Assembly: GCA_020638495.1 (NCBI GenBank)
Contig: JACKIN010000007.1
Location: 124,001 to 188,000 of the forward strand
Source: Geminicoccaceae bacterium
GTDB lineage: Bacteria > Pseudomonadota > Alphaproteobacteria > Geminicoccales > Geminicoccaceae
Direction: 5' to 3'
Length of the DNA: 64,000 nt
The translations under genes were made by a program, and so were the position numbers. The notes beneath the pieces were generated by a model that saw nothing but the letters and a program-made list of their open reading frames with translations, made no database searches and was not told the origin of the DNA. Positions 33,183 to 42,250 of this stretch are shown one piece after another; within the stretch, counting starts at the first letter, position 1, and every line of letters starts with the position of its first letter.

Positions 33183-35009
33183 ATGCGCGAGCAGGCGAAT
33201 TCGGCGCAGCCAGGCGAGCAGGGGGACGGCGAGGCCGCATCCGGGGTCAAGGCGGCCGCGGTGCGGGCCCAGCTCGCCCGCATCCTGGCCAGCCCGTCCT
33301 TCGACGCCTCGGAGCGCAACCGGCGCTTTCTCGAGCATGTCGTCGAGGAGACCCTCGCCGGCCGCGGCGAGCGGATCAAGGCCTATGGCGTGGCGCTCGA
33401 GGTGTTCGCCCGCGACGACAGCTTCGATGCCCAGTCCGACCCTATCGTCCGCATCGAGGCGAGCCGGCTGCGACGCAGCCTCGAGCGCTACTACCTGCTG
33501 GCCGGCCAGGACGACCCGGTGCGGATCGAGATTCCCAAGGGCGGCTACATGGCGGCCTTCAAGACCACTGATGCCGATGCCGCCCACACGGCGGCGCCGG
33601 CCCCATCAGCCGAGGCGCCGGCCGCGGCGGCGCAGCGGCCGCAGACGGAACGCACCCTGACGGTCCTGGCTTTCTGCCTCGTGCTGATCTTCGCCGGGCT
33701 GGCCGGCGGCTGGGCGCTCGCCACCTATTGGCCTGGCCGGACGGCGGCGGGCAGCGGTGCTGCGGGCCGTGGCCCGGTCCTTCTGGCCGTGCCGTTCGAG
33801 GACGACGGCAGCCAGGTGCAAGGCGACGTGCGACAGAGCGCCACGCTGGTGCACGGCTTCAGTCGCGAGGTGGTCGCCGGCCTCGCGCGCTTCGGCGGCC
33901 TCTCCGTGTTCGACGCGGAAACGGCCGGACGTTCCCTCGGGGAGGCGGACATGCAGCGTCTGGCGGCGCTGCTGGATGCCGACTTCCTTCTGACCGGCGG
34001 GGTGAGCGTGTCCGACGACCGCTTCGCCGTGACCGCCTCACTGATCGACAGCGCCAGCGGGCGCCATATCTGGTCGGGGCACTTCGACGGCGACGTCACC
34101 GCCGCCTCGATCATCGCCGTGCGCGACCAGTTGGCGGGTCGTGTGGTCCAGGAGCTCGCCCAGCCCTATGGCGTCCTCTTCGGCGAGCAGCTGCGCGAGC
34201 AGGAGGGCAAGCCGCCGGAAGCGCTCACTTCTTATGAATGCGTGCTGCGCTTTCACCGGTACTGGCGCGAGCTGGATCGGGACGGCTATTCGCCGGTCCG
34301 CCAATGCCTCGAGCGGACCATCGTCGCCGATCCCGATTATGCCCAGGCCCTGGCGGCCTTGGCCCTGCTCCTGGCGGACGGCTACCGCCTCGGCTACGAC
34401 CCGGACGGAGCGGGCGGCGGGACCCTGCCCCGGGCACTGGCGCTCGCCCGCCGCGCCGTCGAGCTGGCGCCGGCCGACTCGCAGGGCTACGTGGCGTTGC
34501 AGCTCGTCTACTGGCTGATGAACGATGTCGAGCGCAGCCTCGCGGCCGGCGAGCGTGGCCTCGCCCTCAACCCCAACGACACCGAGCTCTTGGCGGAGCT
34601 CGGCCGGCGCTACTGCCTGCGCGGCATGTTCGACATCGGCGTGCCGATGATCGACGAGGCCTTCGCCCGCAACCCGATCCTGCCGGGGCATTACCGGATC
34701 GGCCCGTTTCTCGCCCGCTATGCGGCGGGTGACTACCCGGCGGCGCTGATCGAAGCCAAGCGGATCGGCATTCCGGACACGGTTTTCGGCCACATCGCCC
34801 TGGCCATGGCCCACGCCAAGCTCGGCAATACCTCGGAAGCCGCAGCGGCGGTGGACCGGATCCTCGCCATCGACCCGGCCTATGGCGACCATGTGCGCCT
34901 GGATCTGGCGAAGCGAGCTCTCCACCCCGAGCTGATCGAGACCGTCGTCGACGGGCTGCGCCTCGCGGGTCTCGCTGTGGCGGCAATGCCATCGCCTTCG
35001 AGCTATTGA
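33183..35009 (+). CDS. Membrane-anchored regulator-like protein with TolB/TPR C-terminal region
   Basis: A 608-residue protein. Residues ~25-127 form a conserved cytoplasmic domain (RILASPSFDASERNRRFLEH, GVALEVFARDDSFD, SDPIVRIEASRLRRSLERYY, RIEIPKGGY) that accompanies adenylate-cyclase-like and TolB/TPR proteins. A single membrane segment spans ~159-180. The outer part has a TolB-like region (LLAVPFEDD, LTGGVSVSDDRFAVTASLID) and TPR-like helices from ~380. The first domain may sense or bind a partner, but its role is not known. GGGAGCG precedes the ATG. It stands just before the exported-protein cluster and ends at a strong palindrome. Confidence 0.75.
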   Translation: MREQANSAQPGEQGDGEAASGVKAAAVRAQLARILASPSFDASERNRRFLEHVVEETLAGRGERIKAYGVALEVFARDDSFDAQSDPIVRIEASRLRRSLERYYLLAGQDDPVRIEIPKGGYMAAFKTTDADAAHTAAPAPSAEAPAAAAQRPQTERTLTVLAFCLVLIFAGLAGGWALATYWPGRTAAGSGAAGRGPVLLAVPFEDDGSQVQGDVRQSATLVHGFSREVVAGLARFGGLSVFDAETAGRSLGEADMQRLAALLDADFLLTGGVSVSDDRFAVTASLIDSASGRHIWSGHFDGDVTAASIIAVRDQLAGRVVQELAQPYGVLFGEQLREQEGKPPEALTSYECVLRFHRYWRELDRDGYSPVRQCLERTIVADPDYAQALAALALLLADGYRLGYDPDGAGGGTLPRALALARRAVELAPADSQGYVALQLVYWLMNDVERSLAAGERGLALNPNDTELLAELGRRYCLRGMFDIGVPMIDEAFARNPILPGHYRIGPFLARYAAGDYPAALIEAKRIGIPDTVFGHIALAMAHAKLGNTSEAAAAVDRILAIDPAYGDHVRLDLAKRALHPELIETVVDGLRLAGLAVAAMPSPSSY

Positions 35010-35011
35010 AA

Positions 35012-35027
35012 CGCCGTCCGGACGGCG
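35012..35027. terminator. Palindrome after the TPR gene, candidate terminator
   Basis: A perfect 16-base palindrome (CGCCGTCCGGACGGCG) begins three bases after the stop of the TPR gene, able to form a 6-bp stem with a CCGG loop. There is no T tract, so it may be a weak terminator or mRNA 3'-end stabiliser. Confidence 0.4.
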
Positions 35028-35063
35028 CCTTCGCAGCACCGGTAGCTTACAGCAACGTACTTC

Positions 35064-35085
35064 GGCCCCGGATCGATCCGGGGCC
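35064..35085. repeat. 22-base perfect palindrome
   Basis: GGCCCCGGATCGATCCGGGGCC-type perfect inverted repeat (35064-35085) in the 117-bp gap before the first outer-membrane gene. As RNA it gives a 9-bp stem with a TCGA loop. It could be a terminator or, because of its full symmetry, a binding site for a dimeric regulator of the downstream cluster. Confidence 0.4.
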
Positions 35086-35126
35086 AATCGAGATCCTCCG
35101 ACGCGTGCCCTGTTCAAGGAGCAAGC

Positions 35127-35912
35127 ATGGTGAAACGAACGCCCGTCACGATCGTCGCGGCGCTGGCGCTGGCGACGGCATGGGGCGTGCCGGCGGCCTC
35201 GGCGCAGGAGGCGACCGAGGCTGTGCCGGCGGACGCGGGCTGGTCCTTCGCGTTGACTCCTTACGCCTGGTTCATCGCGATGAAGGGCGACGTGGCGACG
35301 TTTTCAGGAGCCCCGCCCATCAACGTCGATGCGGATTTCAGCGACATCATCGACCAGACCAACGGTGCAGCACTGCTGGCCGGCGAGGCGCGGCGGGATC
35401 GCTTCGGCCTGCTCTTCGACATCAATTACCTGGATCTGTCGGGCAAGGGCGACACGCCGGGAGCGCTCTTCGGCGACGCCGAGATGGACAACCGGACACT
35501 GTTCTCCGACATCGCCGGCTTCTACGAGGTGGGTCGCGACGCGCTCTTCAGCCTCGACGTCTATGCCGGGGCGCGGCTATGGTATGTCGAAACCGAGGTC
35601 AATCTGCGCGCCGGCCTGTTGCCCAACCGCACCGACCAGGACAGCGAAGCCTGGGCCGACCCGATCGTCGGGGTGCGCGGCCAGGCACTTCTCGGCCGGG
35701 GCTTTTCCCTGCAGGGCGCCGCCGACTACGGCGGGTTCCACGTCGGCTCGAAGAACACCTGGCAGGTGATCGGAACGCTCGGCTACGACTTCAACGACCG
35801 GCTCTCCGCGCGGGCCGGCTATCGCTATCTGTCCGTCGACTACGATGACAACGGCTTCGTCTGGGACGTCGACATTCACGGGCCGATCATCGGCCTCACC
35901 TGGCGTTTTTGA
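35127..35912 (+). CDS. Outer-membrane beta-barrel protein (first of two paralogues)
   Basis: A 261-residue exported protein: signal peptide residues ~1-26 (ending AASAQ), then alternating amphipathic strands and a C-terminal aromatic ending GLTWRF expected for outer-membrane insertion. WSFALTPYAWFIAMKGDV, YAGARLWYVETEV, WADPIVGVRGQ and HGPIIGLTWRF match the paralogue at 44599-45381 (VTVAPYLWMLSLDGNT, YVGARLNYLRVEVEV, WVDPIVGSRVG, YGPIIGTAIKF). Function is not known; a barrel or porin-like role is inferred. It opens the one-strand cluster of exported proteins. Confidence 0.75.
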   Translation: MVKRTPVTIVAALALATAWGVPAASAQEATEAVPADAGWSFALTPYAWFIAMKGDVATFSGAPPINVDADFSDIIDQTNGAALLAGEARRDRFGLLFDINYLDLSGKGDTPGALFGDAEMDNRTLFSDIAGFYEVGRDALFSLDVYAGARLWYVETEVNLRAGLLPNRTDQDSEAWADPIVGVRGQALLGRGFSLQGAADYGGFHVGSKNTWQVIGTLGYDFNDRLSARAGYRYLSVDYDDNGFVWDVDIHGPIIGLTWRF

Positions 35913-35943
35913 GGCAACCATGGAAAGCAGGGGAGACGCGGCT

Positions 35944-38508
35944 ATGACCGGCAAGCACCATCTCGTGTTGGGCCTGGGCCTGATGCTTATCGCCGCCGGC
36001 CCGGCGCAGGCGCAGCAGGTCACGGGCACATTGGGCTCGCCCTCGGCGACGACCACGATTCCGGGCAACCAGCTACCGGCGCCGGCGCCGGCGTTCGGCG
36101 GCGTGATCAAGGATGACGCCCTCAGCTCCACGCCCTGGTGGCCGCCGCGCATCGTCCCGCCCGAGGGTGCTCCCAACATCCTGCTGATCATGACCGACGA
36201 TGCCGGGTTCGCCGTGCCGAGCACCTTCGGCGGCGTCATCCCGACGCCGACGATGGATCGCATCGCCGAGGCCGGCCTGAAGTACAACCGGGTCTTCTCC
36301 ACCTCGCTCTGCTCGCCGACACGCGCGGCGCTGATCACCGGGCGCAACCATCATTCGGTCGGCTTCGGCGTGATCGCCGAGCAGGCGACGGGCTTTCCGG
36401 GCTACGACAGCGTCATCGGCGTGGACAACGCCACCATCGGCCGCATCCTGCGGGACAACGGCTACGCGACGTCGTGGTTCGGCAAGAACCACAACACGCC
36501 ATCGTACCAGGCCAGCCAGGTCGGGCCGTTCGACCAGTGGCCGACCGGCATGGGCTTCGACTACTTCTACGGGTTCGTCGGCGGCGACGCCAACCAGTGG
36601 GGGCCGAACCTGTTCCGCAACACCACGCAGATCTATCCCTTCGACGAACACCCCGGCACCCTGGAGATGGATCGCAGCGACGCGGCGATCTGGCCGGTGA
36701 CCGGCGAGGAGAGCTCCTGGAACCTGATCACGGCGATGGCCGACGACGCCATCGACTGGATGACGCGGATCCACCAGACCGACCCCAGCCAGCCGATCTT
36801 CCTTCACTACGTGCCCGGGGCCAACCACGCGCCGCACCACCCGACCAAGGAGTGGGTTGACAAGATCCACGCCATGCATCTGTTCGACGACGGCTACGAG
36901 AAGCTGCGCGAGCGCATCTTCGCCAACCAGCAGAAGCTCGGCGTCATCCCGCAGGACCTGGAGTTGACGCCCTGGCCGGACGACGTCCTGACGCCCTGGG
37001 ACAAGCTATCGCCCGAGGCGCAGAAGCTCTACATCCGCCAGGTGGAAGTATTCGCCGCCTACGTGGCCTACAACGACCACGAGATCGGCCGCGTGGTCCA
37101 GGCCTTCGAGGACCTCGGCAAGCTCGACAACACCATCGTCATCTACCAGAACGGCGACAACGGCACCAGCGCCGAGGGCGGGCCGGAAGGCACCTTCAGC
37201 GAGGTCGCGTTCTTCAACGGCGTCCGGCCACCCGTGGACGTGCAGATGAAGTTCTACGACGCCTGGGGCACCGAGCTGGCCTACAACCACATGTCGGCCG
37301 GCTGGTCCTGGGCCTTCGATACGCCGTTCGACTGGTTCAAGCAGAACGCGAGCCGGCTCGGCGGCACCAACCAGAACATGGTGATTTCCTGGCCCGATCG
37401 CATCAAGGACAAGGGGGGCCTGCGCGAGCAGTTCATGCACGTGATCGACTACGTGCCGACGCTCCTGGAGCTCACCGGCATCGAGGCGCCGAAGCTCGTC
37501 GACGGCATCGAGCAGAAGCCCATCGAAGGCACCAGCTTCGCCTACACCCTGGATGCGGCCAATGCCGAGGCGCCGTCACGGCACACGCGGCAGTATTTCG
37601 AGATGATGGGTCAGTGGGCGTTGTACGACAACGGCTGGCTGCTGAGCACCAAGGTCAATCGCACACCCTGGGATGCCTTCAGCCCGGCCAACCGGGATCC
37701 GCTCAACAACCAAGTGTTCCAGCTCTACAATCTTGAAGAGAGCTGGAACCAGGCCGACGACATCGCCGCGGCACACCCGGACAAGGTCGAGGCGATGCGG
37801 GCGATGTTCCTCGAGGAGGCCAAGAAGTACCAGGTCCTGCCGCTCGACGCCTCGGTCGGCGCACGGGTCGCGGCACAGCGCCCGAGCCTCACCGCGGGTC
37901 GCACGGAGCTCGTCTACACCCGGCCCATGACCGGGCTGCCGCAGGGCGATGCCCCTTATCTGCTCAACACCTCCTACACCATCACGGCCGACATCACCGT
38001 GCCCGAGGGCGGTGCCGAGGGCATGATCGTGACCTCCGGCGGGCGCTTCGCGGGCTTCGGCTTCTACCTGCTCGAGGGCAAGCCCGTATTCCTCTGGAAC
38101 CTGCTGGATCTGGAGCGGCAAAAATGGGAGGGCCAAGACGCGCTGGAGCCCGGCCAGCACACCATTGAGTTCGACTTCGTGTATGACGGCCTCGGCGTCG
38201 GCACGATGGCGTTCAACAACTTCACCGGCATCGGCAGGCCGGGCACCGGCACGCTCAAGGTCGACGGCAAGGTGGTCGCCACGCAGAAGATGGAAAAGAC
38301 GATCCCCATCATCCTGCAGTGGGACGAGAGCTTCGACATCGGCTCCGACACGATCACCGGGGTGAACGACGCGGACTATCGGCCGCCCTTCCCGCTGACC
38401 GCCGAGCTCGACAAGCTGACGATCAGGATCGATCGCCCGCAGTTGTCGCCCAAGGACATCAAGGAGCTCGAGGAAGCCATGAAGAAGGTCGACGCCGCCA
38501 GGGAGTGA
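35944..38508 (+). CDS. Periplasmic arylsulfatase
   Basis: An 854-residue type I sulfatase that hydrolyses sulfate esters. A signal peptide covers residues ~1-23. The metal site Asp85-Asp86 is in LLIMTDDAGFA, the formylglycine motif C123-SPTR is in SLCSPTRAALITGRN, and QNGDNGTSAEGGPEGTF carries further metal and substrate ligands. The C-terminal ~170 residues form a beta-sandwich-like region. I chose ATG 35944 for its GGGAG site and signal peptide; an ATG at 35920 is possible. The Cys must be converted to formylglycine by a maturase that is not in the window. It lies between two outer-membrane protein genes. Confidence 0.9.
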   Translation: MTGKHHLVLGLGLMLIAAGPAQAQQVTGTLGSPSATTTIPGNQLPAPAPAFGGVIKDDALSSTPWWPPRIVPPEGAPNILLIMTDDAGFAVPSTFGGVIPTPTMDRIAEAGLKYNRVFSTSLCSPTRAALITGRNHHSVGFGVIAEQATGFPGYDSVIGVDNATIGRILRDNGYATSWFGKNHNTPSYQASQVGPFDQWPTGMGFDYFYGFVGGDANQWGPNLFRNTTQIYPFDEHPGTLEMDRSDAAIWPVTGEESSWNLITAMADDAIDWMTRIHQTDPSQPIFLHYVPGANHAPHHPTKEWVDKIHAMHLFDDGYEKLRERIFANQQKLGVIPQDLELTPWPDDVLTPWDKLSPEAQKLYIRQVEVFAAYVAYNDHEIGRVVQAFEDLGKLDNTIVIYQNGDNGTSAEGGPEGTFSEVAFFNGVRPPVDVQMKFYDAWGTELAYNHMSAGWSWAFDTPFDWFKQNASRLGGTNQNMVISWPDRIKDKGGLREQFMHVIDYVPTLLELTGIEAPKLVDGIEQKPIEGTSFAYTLDAANAEAPSRHTRQYFEMMGQWALYDNGWLLSTKVNRTPWDAFSPANRDPLNNQVFQLYNLEESWNQADDIAAAHPDKVEAMRAMFLEEAKKYQVLPLDASVGARVAAQRPSLTAGRTELVYTRPMTGLPQGDAPYLLNTSYTITADITVPEGGAEGMIVTSGGRFAGFGFYLLEGKPVFLWNLLDLERQKWEGQDALEPGQHTIEFDFVYDGLGVGTMAFNNFTGIGRPGTGTLKVDGKVVATQKMEKTIPIILQWDESFDIGSDTITGVNDADYRPPFPLTAELDKLTIRIDRPQLSPKDIKELEEAMKKVDAARE

Positions 38509-38590
38509 GCGATGAGCGGGGCCGGCGGCCATGGGTCGCCGGCTCCGTCGCGGGCGAGCAACGAGCAACCCGATGAGGGAGGACGGCCTG

Positions 38591-39457
38591 GTGATCTCGA
38601 CATCCCTGCCCAGATGCCTCGCGCTGGTCCTGGCGGTTCAGTTGCTCACGATGGCCGCAGCGCGGGCGGAGGAGCCGGCAGCGCCGCCGGCGGCACCGCC
38701 CAGCACGCTCGATCTCGCCAAGAAGGCCCAGAACCCGGTGGCCGACCTGATCAGCGTGCCGCTGCAGAGCAACTTCAATTTCGGCTATGGCGCGAAGGAC
38801 GCGCCCGAGTCGAGCAGCACCCAGTATCTGCTCAACATCCAGCCGGTGATCCCGATCTCGCTGGGGCAGAGCGGCTTCAACCTGATCACCCGGCCGATCG
38901 TCCCGGTCATCCGCCAGCCCGACCTGATCGAGGGGGGCGAGACCTGGGGCGTCGCCGACATCCAGATCCAGAGCTACCTGTCGCCGGCGGGCTCGAAGGA
39001 GCTGATCTGGGGTGTCGGCGGCGTGCTGCAGCCGCCGACCGCGACCGACGGGGACAAGCTCGGCACGCAGAAATGGAGCGCCGGGCCGGCGGCGGTGGTG
39101 CTGTCCATGCCGGGCAAGTGGGTGTTCGGTGCCCTGGCGACGCAGCTCTGGTCGTTCGCCGGCAAGAGCGACCGCGAGGATGTGAGCCAGACGCTGGTGC
39201 AGCCCTTCATCAACTACAATTTCGACCATGGCTGGTACGTCTCCTCGGCCCCGATCATGACGGCGAACTGGAAGGCGGACGGCAACGACAACACCTTCAC
39301 CGTGCCGATGGGCGGCGGGTTCGGGCGGCTCATTCGGGTCGGCAAGCTGCCCGTCAACCTGCAGGCGCAGGCCTTCTACAACGTGGTCAAGCCCGACGAC
39401 GATCCGACCGCCGACTGGACGCTGCGGCTGCAGATGCAGTTCCTGTTCCCGAAGTGA
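38591..39457 (+). CDS. Outer-membrane beta-barrel-like exported protein
   Basis: A 288-residue exported protein with a signal peptide (LALVLAVQLLTMAAARA) and a beta-rich body: LNIQPVIPISLGQSGFNLIT, IQIQSYLSP, GVGGVLQPPTATD, INYNFDHGWYVSSAPIMTAN, ending in LQMQFLFPK. These features suit an uncharacterised outer-membrane barrel annotated elsewhere only as a transporter-like protein. I place the start at GTG 38591, with GGAGG 8 bases before it; an in-frame ATG at 38573 is possible. It lies 82 bp after the sulfatase and 9 bp before the DUF1254 gene. Confidence 0.7.
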   Translation: MISTSLPRCLALVLAVQLLTMAAARAEEPAAPPAAPPSTLDLAKKAQNPVADLISVPLQSNFNFGYGAKDAPESSSTQYLLNIQPVIPISLGQSGFNLITRPIVPVIRQPDLIEGGETWGVADIQIQSYLSPAGSKELIWGVGGVLQPPTATDGDKLGTQKWSAGPAAVVLSMPGKWVFGALATQLWSFAGKSDREDVSQTLVQPFINYNFDHGWYVSSAPIMTANWKADGNDNTFTVPMGGGFGRLIRVGKLPVNLQAQAFYNVVKPDDDPTADWTLRLQMQFLFPK

Positions 39458-39466
39458 GAGAAGCAA

Positions 39467-41053
39467 ATGGACAAGAGCATCCATAGCCCAGCCGCAACGC
39501 CTGTGCGGGCGGGCAGGTGCGTCACCTCGGCGATCGTCGGCGCGATGGCGATGACCGGCATGCTCGCCCTGCAGCCGTTCACCGTGCGGGCGCAGGCGCT
39601 GGACGGCCCGCCGGCGATGCCGGCCTTCGAGTTCTCGACGGCGATGCCGTCCGGCGTCGCCTCACCGGACGAGGTCGAGTCGCGGCTCGGGACGCTGAAG
39701 TTCTTCGACGGCTTCCCCGACAAGGCGACGGCCGAGGTGGTCTACGATAATCTCGACTTCCAGCGTGCGGTGCAGGCCTATCTGCTGGCCCTGCCGGCGG
39801 TCAACCAGGCGGGCAACCTGAACGCGATCGCGTCGCTCGGCCCGTTGAACGCGACCGTCCCGATCTGGGAGGAGCTGGTCGACTCCCGCACGATTGAGCT
39901 GACGGCCAACGACAACACCCCCTACACCTGGTTCTGGATCGACCTCACCGACGGTCCGCTGGTCGTCGAGGTGCCGCCCGAGGTGCTCGGGCTGGTCGAC
40001 GACATGTGGTACCGCTGGGTGATCGATGTCGGGATCACGGGGCCGGACAAGGGCAAAGGCGGCAAGTACCTGTTCCTGCCACCCGGCTTCGCAGGCGACG
40101 TGCCCGAAGGCGACTTCGTCGCGGTGGTGCATGCGACCACCTACCGGCTCTGGATCCCGTGGCGCAGCTTCCTCGAGAACGGCGACCCCAAGCCCGGCGT
40201 CGAGCGGGTCAAGGCGCACACCAGGATCCATGCGCCGGGATCGGAGCCCGTGGCACCGACCTTCGTCGATATGTCGGGCAAGCCGTTCAACATGGTCAAC
40301 CCGGCGGACTATGCGTTCTGGGAGCTGCTGAACGACGTCGTCCAGAAGGAGCCGGCAGGCTCGCTGGACGAGGTGACCCTCGGGTTCTTCGCCGCGATCG
40401 GCATCGAGAAGGGCAGGCCCTTCGCGCCCGACGATCGCATGAAGAAGATCCTGACCGAGGCGGCCACGGTCGGCGATGCCACGGCCCGCACGATCGCCTT
40501 CCACATGCGCGACCGCAATGCCTACTACTATGCGGACAGCAACTGGCAGCTGCCCTTCGTCGGCGGCTACAGGTTCCAGTCCTCGCCCGGCGTGCTCAAC
40601 CTCGACGGTTCCGCGTTCTTCTTCTTCATGGCGACGGGCGTGACCCCGGCGATGGAGGAGAAGATGGTCGGTCGGGGCTCGCAATATGCCTGGACGGCGC
40701 GCGACGCCGAGGGCGAACCGCTCGACGGCGGCAAGAGCTACCGGCTGCATCTGCCGAAGGACATCCCGGTCAAGGATTTCTGGTCGGTGATCCTCTACAG
40801 CGACCAGACCCGCTCGATGATCCAGACCGACCAGCGCTTCCCGAGCGTCAGCAGCCAGACCCAGGGCCTGCTGGTCAACGCCGACGGCTCGGTCGATGTC
40901 TGGTTCGGGCCCGAGGCGCCGAGCGGCAAGGAGAAGAACTGGGTCCAGACGGTGCCCGGCCAGGCCTGGAACACCATCCTGCGGCTCTATGGCCCGTTGG
41001 AGCCCTGGTTCGATGGGTCGTGGAAGCCAGGCGAGATCGAGCCGGTGGGCTGA
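39467..41053 (+). CDS. DUF1254/DUF1214 domain exported protein
   Basis: A 528-residue protein with a signal peptide (residues ~20-43, ending TVRAQA), an N-terminal DUF1254 domain (FQRAVQAYLLALPAVNQ, TANDNTPYTWFWIDLTDGPL) and a C-terminal DUF1214 domain (FWSVILYSDQTRSMIQTDQ, DGSVDVWFGPEAPSGKEKNW). Proteins with this pair are widespread and presumed periplasmic, but no biochemical activity is firmly assigned. It is packed between a barrel-like protein and a lipoprotein gene on the same strand. Confidence 0.88.
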   Translation: MDKSIHSPAATPVRAGRCVTSAIVGAMAMTGMLALQPFTVRAQALDGPPAMPAFEFSTAMPSGVASPDEVESRLGTLKFFDGFPDKATAEVVYDNLDFQRAVQAYLLALPAVNQAGNLNAIASLGPLNATVPIWEELVDSRTIELTANDNTPYTWFWIDLTDGPLVVEVPPEVLGLVDDMWYRWVIDVGITGPDKGKGGKYLFLPPGFAGDVPEGDFVAVVHATTYRLWIPWRSFLENGDPKPGVERVKAHTRIHAPGSEPVAPTFVDMSGKPFNMVNPADYAFWELLNDVVQKEPAGSLDEVTLGFFAAIGIEKGRPFAPDDRMKKILTEAATVGDATARTIAFHMRDRNAYYYADSNWQLPFVGGYRFQSSPGVLNLDGSAFFFFMATGVTPAMEEKMVGRGSQYAWTARDAEGEPLDGGKSYRLHLPKDIPVKDFWSVILYSDQTRSMIQTDQRFPSVSSQTQGLLVNADGSVDVWFGPEAPSGKEKNWVQTVPGQAWNTILRLYGPLEPWFDGSWKPGEIEPVG

Positions 41054-41136
41054 GCCGGGCGAGACAGGGAATGGACAGCAACAGCAACCGGGCATGCTCG
41101 CGCCGATGCGGGCCACCCCCAAGGAGGAATGATCCA

Positions 41137-41862
41137 ATGCCGAACACGACGACGTCCGCATGGCGGCTCGGCGCGATCGGGGCGGTGGCGCTACTCGCCG
41201 CCTGCACCCAGAGCTCGAGCCAGATCGAGACGACGGCGGCCTTGCCGAAGCCGCAGGTGATCGTGGTCCAGGACTTCGCCGTCCAGGCCGGCGAGGTGCA
41301 GCTCGATCCGGGCCTCAGCGGCACGATCGACGAGACGATCAAGGCGAGCACGCTGCCGCCGAACACGGCCGAGGAAGCCCAGGTCGGCCGTCAGGTGGCG
41401 GATGCGCTGGCGCAGAAGCTGGTGACCGAGATCAACGATCTCGGGCTGAATGCGCAGCGCGGCAACACCCTGCCCGACGGCATGTCTTCGGGACTCGAGA
41501 TCACCGGCCAGTTCGTCGGCGTCGACCAGGGCAACCGGACCGAGCGCGTCGCCATCGGCCTCGGCGCCGGTCGCTCCGACGTTCGCGTGCGCGCCCAGGT
41601 CTTCGAGGTGACGCCGAGCAGCCGGACGCTCGTCGACGAGATCGAGGTCGACGCCAAGAGCGGCCTGCAGCCGGGCATGGCCGAGATGATGGGCGTCGGC
41701 GCGCTGGCCGGGCATTTCGTCGCGTCGACCGTGGTCAGCGGCGGGCTGCAGGTCGCCGACGAATCGCTCGGCACCTCGGTGGTCGCGGATTCCGACCGGG
41801 CGGCCAAAGGCATCGCCAAGCAGCTCGCGACGTTCTTCGCCAAGCAGGGCTGGACGAATTGA
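41137..41862 (+). CDS. DUF4410 lipoprotein
   Basis: A 241-residue lipoprotein with the signal ending ALLAAC (lipidated Cys23) and the DUF4410 core: VIVVQDFAVQAGEVQLDPG, QVADALAQKLVTEINDLGL, GLEITGQFVGVDQGNR and a C-terminal amphipathic helix. AAGGAGGA lies about 8 bases before the ATG. The family is uncharacterised; its fold resembles proteins that assemble at the outer membrane. It follows the DUF1254 gene in the exported-protein cluster. Confidence 0.85.
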   Translation: MPNTTTSAWRLGAIGAVALLAACTQSSSQIETTAALPKPQVIVVQDFAVQAGEVQLDPGLSGTIDETIKASTLPPNTAEEAQVGRQVADALAQKLVTEINDLGLNAQRGNTLPDGMSSGLEITGQFVGVDQGNRTERVAIGLGAGRSDVRVRAQVFEVTPSSRTLVDEIEVDAKSGLQPGMAEMMGVGALAGHFVASTVVSGGLQVADESLGTSVVADSDRAAKGIAKQLATFFAKQGWTN

Positions 41863-41930
41863 GCTTCGGGACGAAATTCGAGCGCTTCCGGGCCTTTCCC
41901 GCGAGCAGCTCCAGAAGGAAGGGAGAAACG

Positions 41931-42173
41931 ATGGCCAGGATGATCGGGCTGTCCCTCGCCGCTGCCATCGGGCTCACCGCCGCGATGGCCTCGGCGCAGG
42001 AAGGCATGAAGATCGCGCGTGCCTGCGGCGACGACATCGACAGGCTCTGCGCCGGCGTGCCGCCCGGCGAAGGCCGCATCAAGGCGTGCATGAAGGCGCA
42101 CATGACCGAGCTGTCGGCGCCGTGCATGGACACGCTCCTGGCTGCGATCGCTGCCGAGAAAGAGCCGGAGTGA
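41931..42173 (+). CDS. Small exported cysteine-rich repeat protein
   Basis: An 80-residue protein with a signal peptide (residues 1-22, ending ASAQ) and one cysteine-rich GLG1-type repeat: four cysteines in RACGDDIDRLCAGVPPGEGR...KACMKAHMTELSAPC. These repeats (Golgi apparatus protein 1 type) form disulfide-bonded helical hairpins and occur as small periplasmic proteins in proteobacteria, with unknown role. GAAGGGAG lies before the ATG. The gene sits between the DUF4410 and DUF2092 genes. Confidence 0.85.
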   Translation: MARMIGLSLAAAIGLTAAMASAQEGMKIARACGDDIDRLCAGVPPGEGRIKACMKAHMTELSAPCMDTLLAAIAAEKEPE

Positions 42174-42250
42174 CCGCCCGGTGGCGGCTGCCGTCGCGGG
42201 CGCCCGCCCGTGGCGGTGGTCGCCCCGGCTCGAGGCGAAAGGGAAACGGC

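Noticed and set aside
35944..38508. Choline-sulfatase or phosphonate hydrolase identity for the sulfatase
   Set aside because: Length (~850) and the C-terminal sandwich fit long arylsulfatases better than the ~500-residue choline sulfatases.
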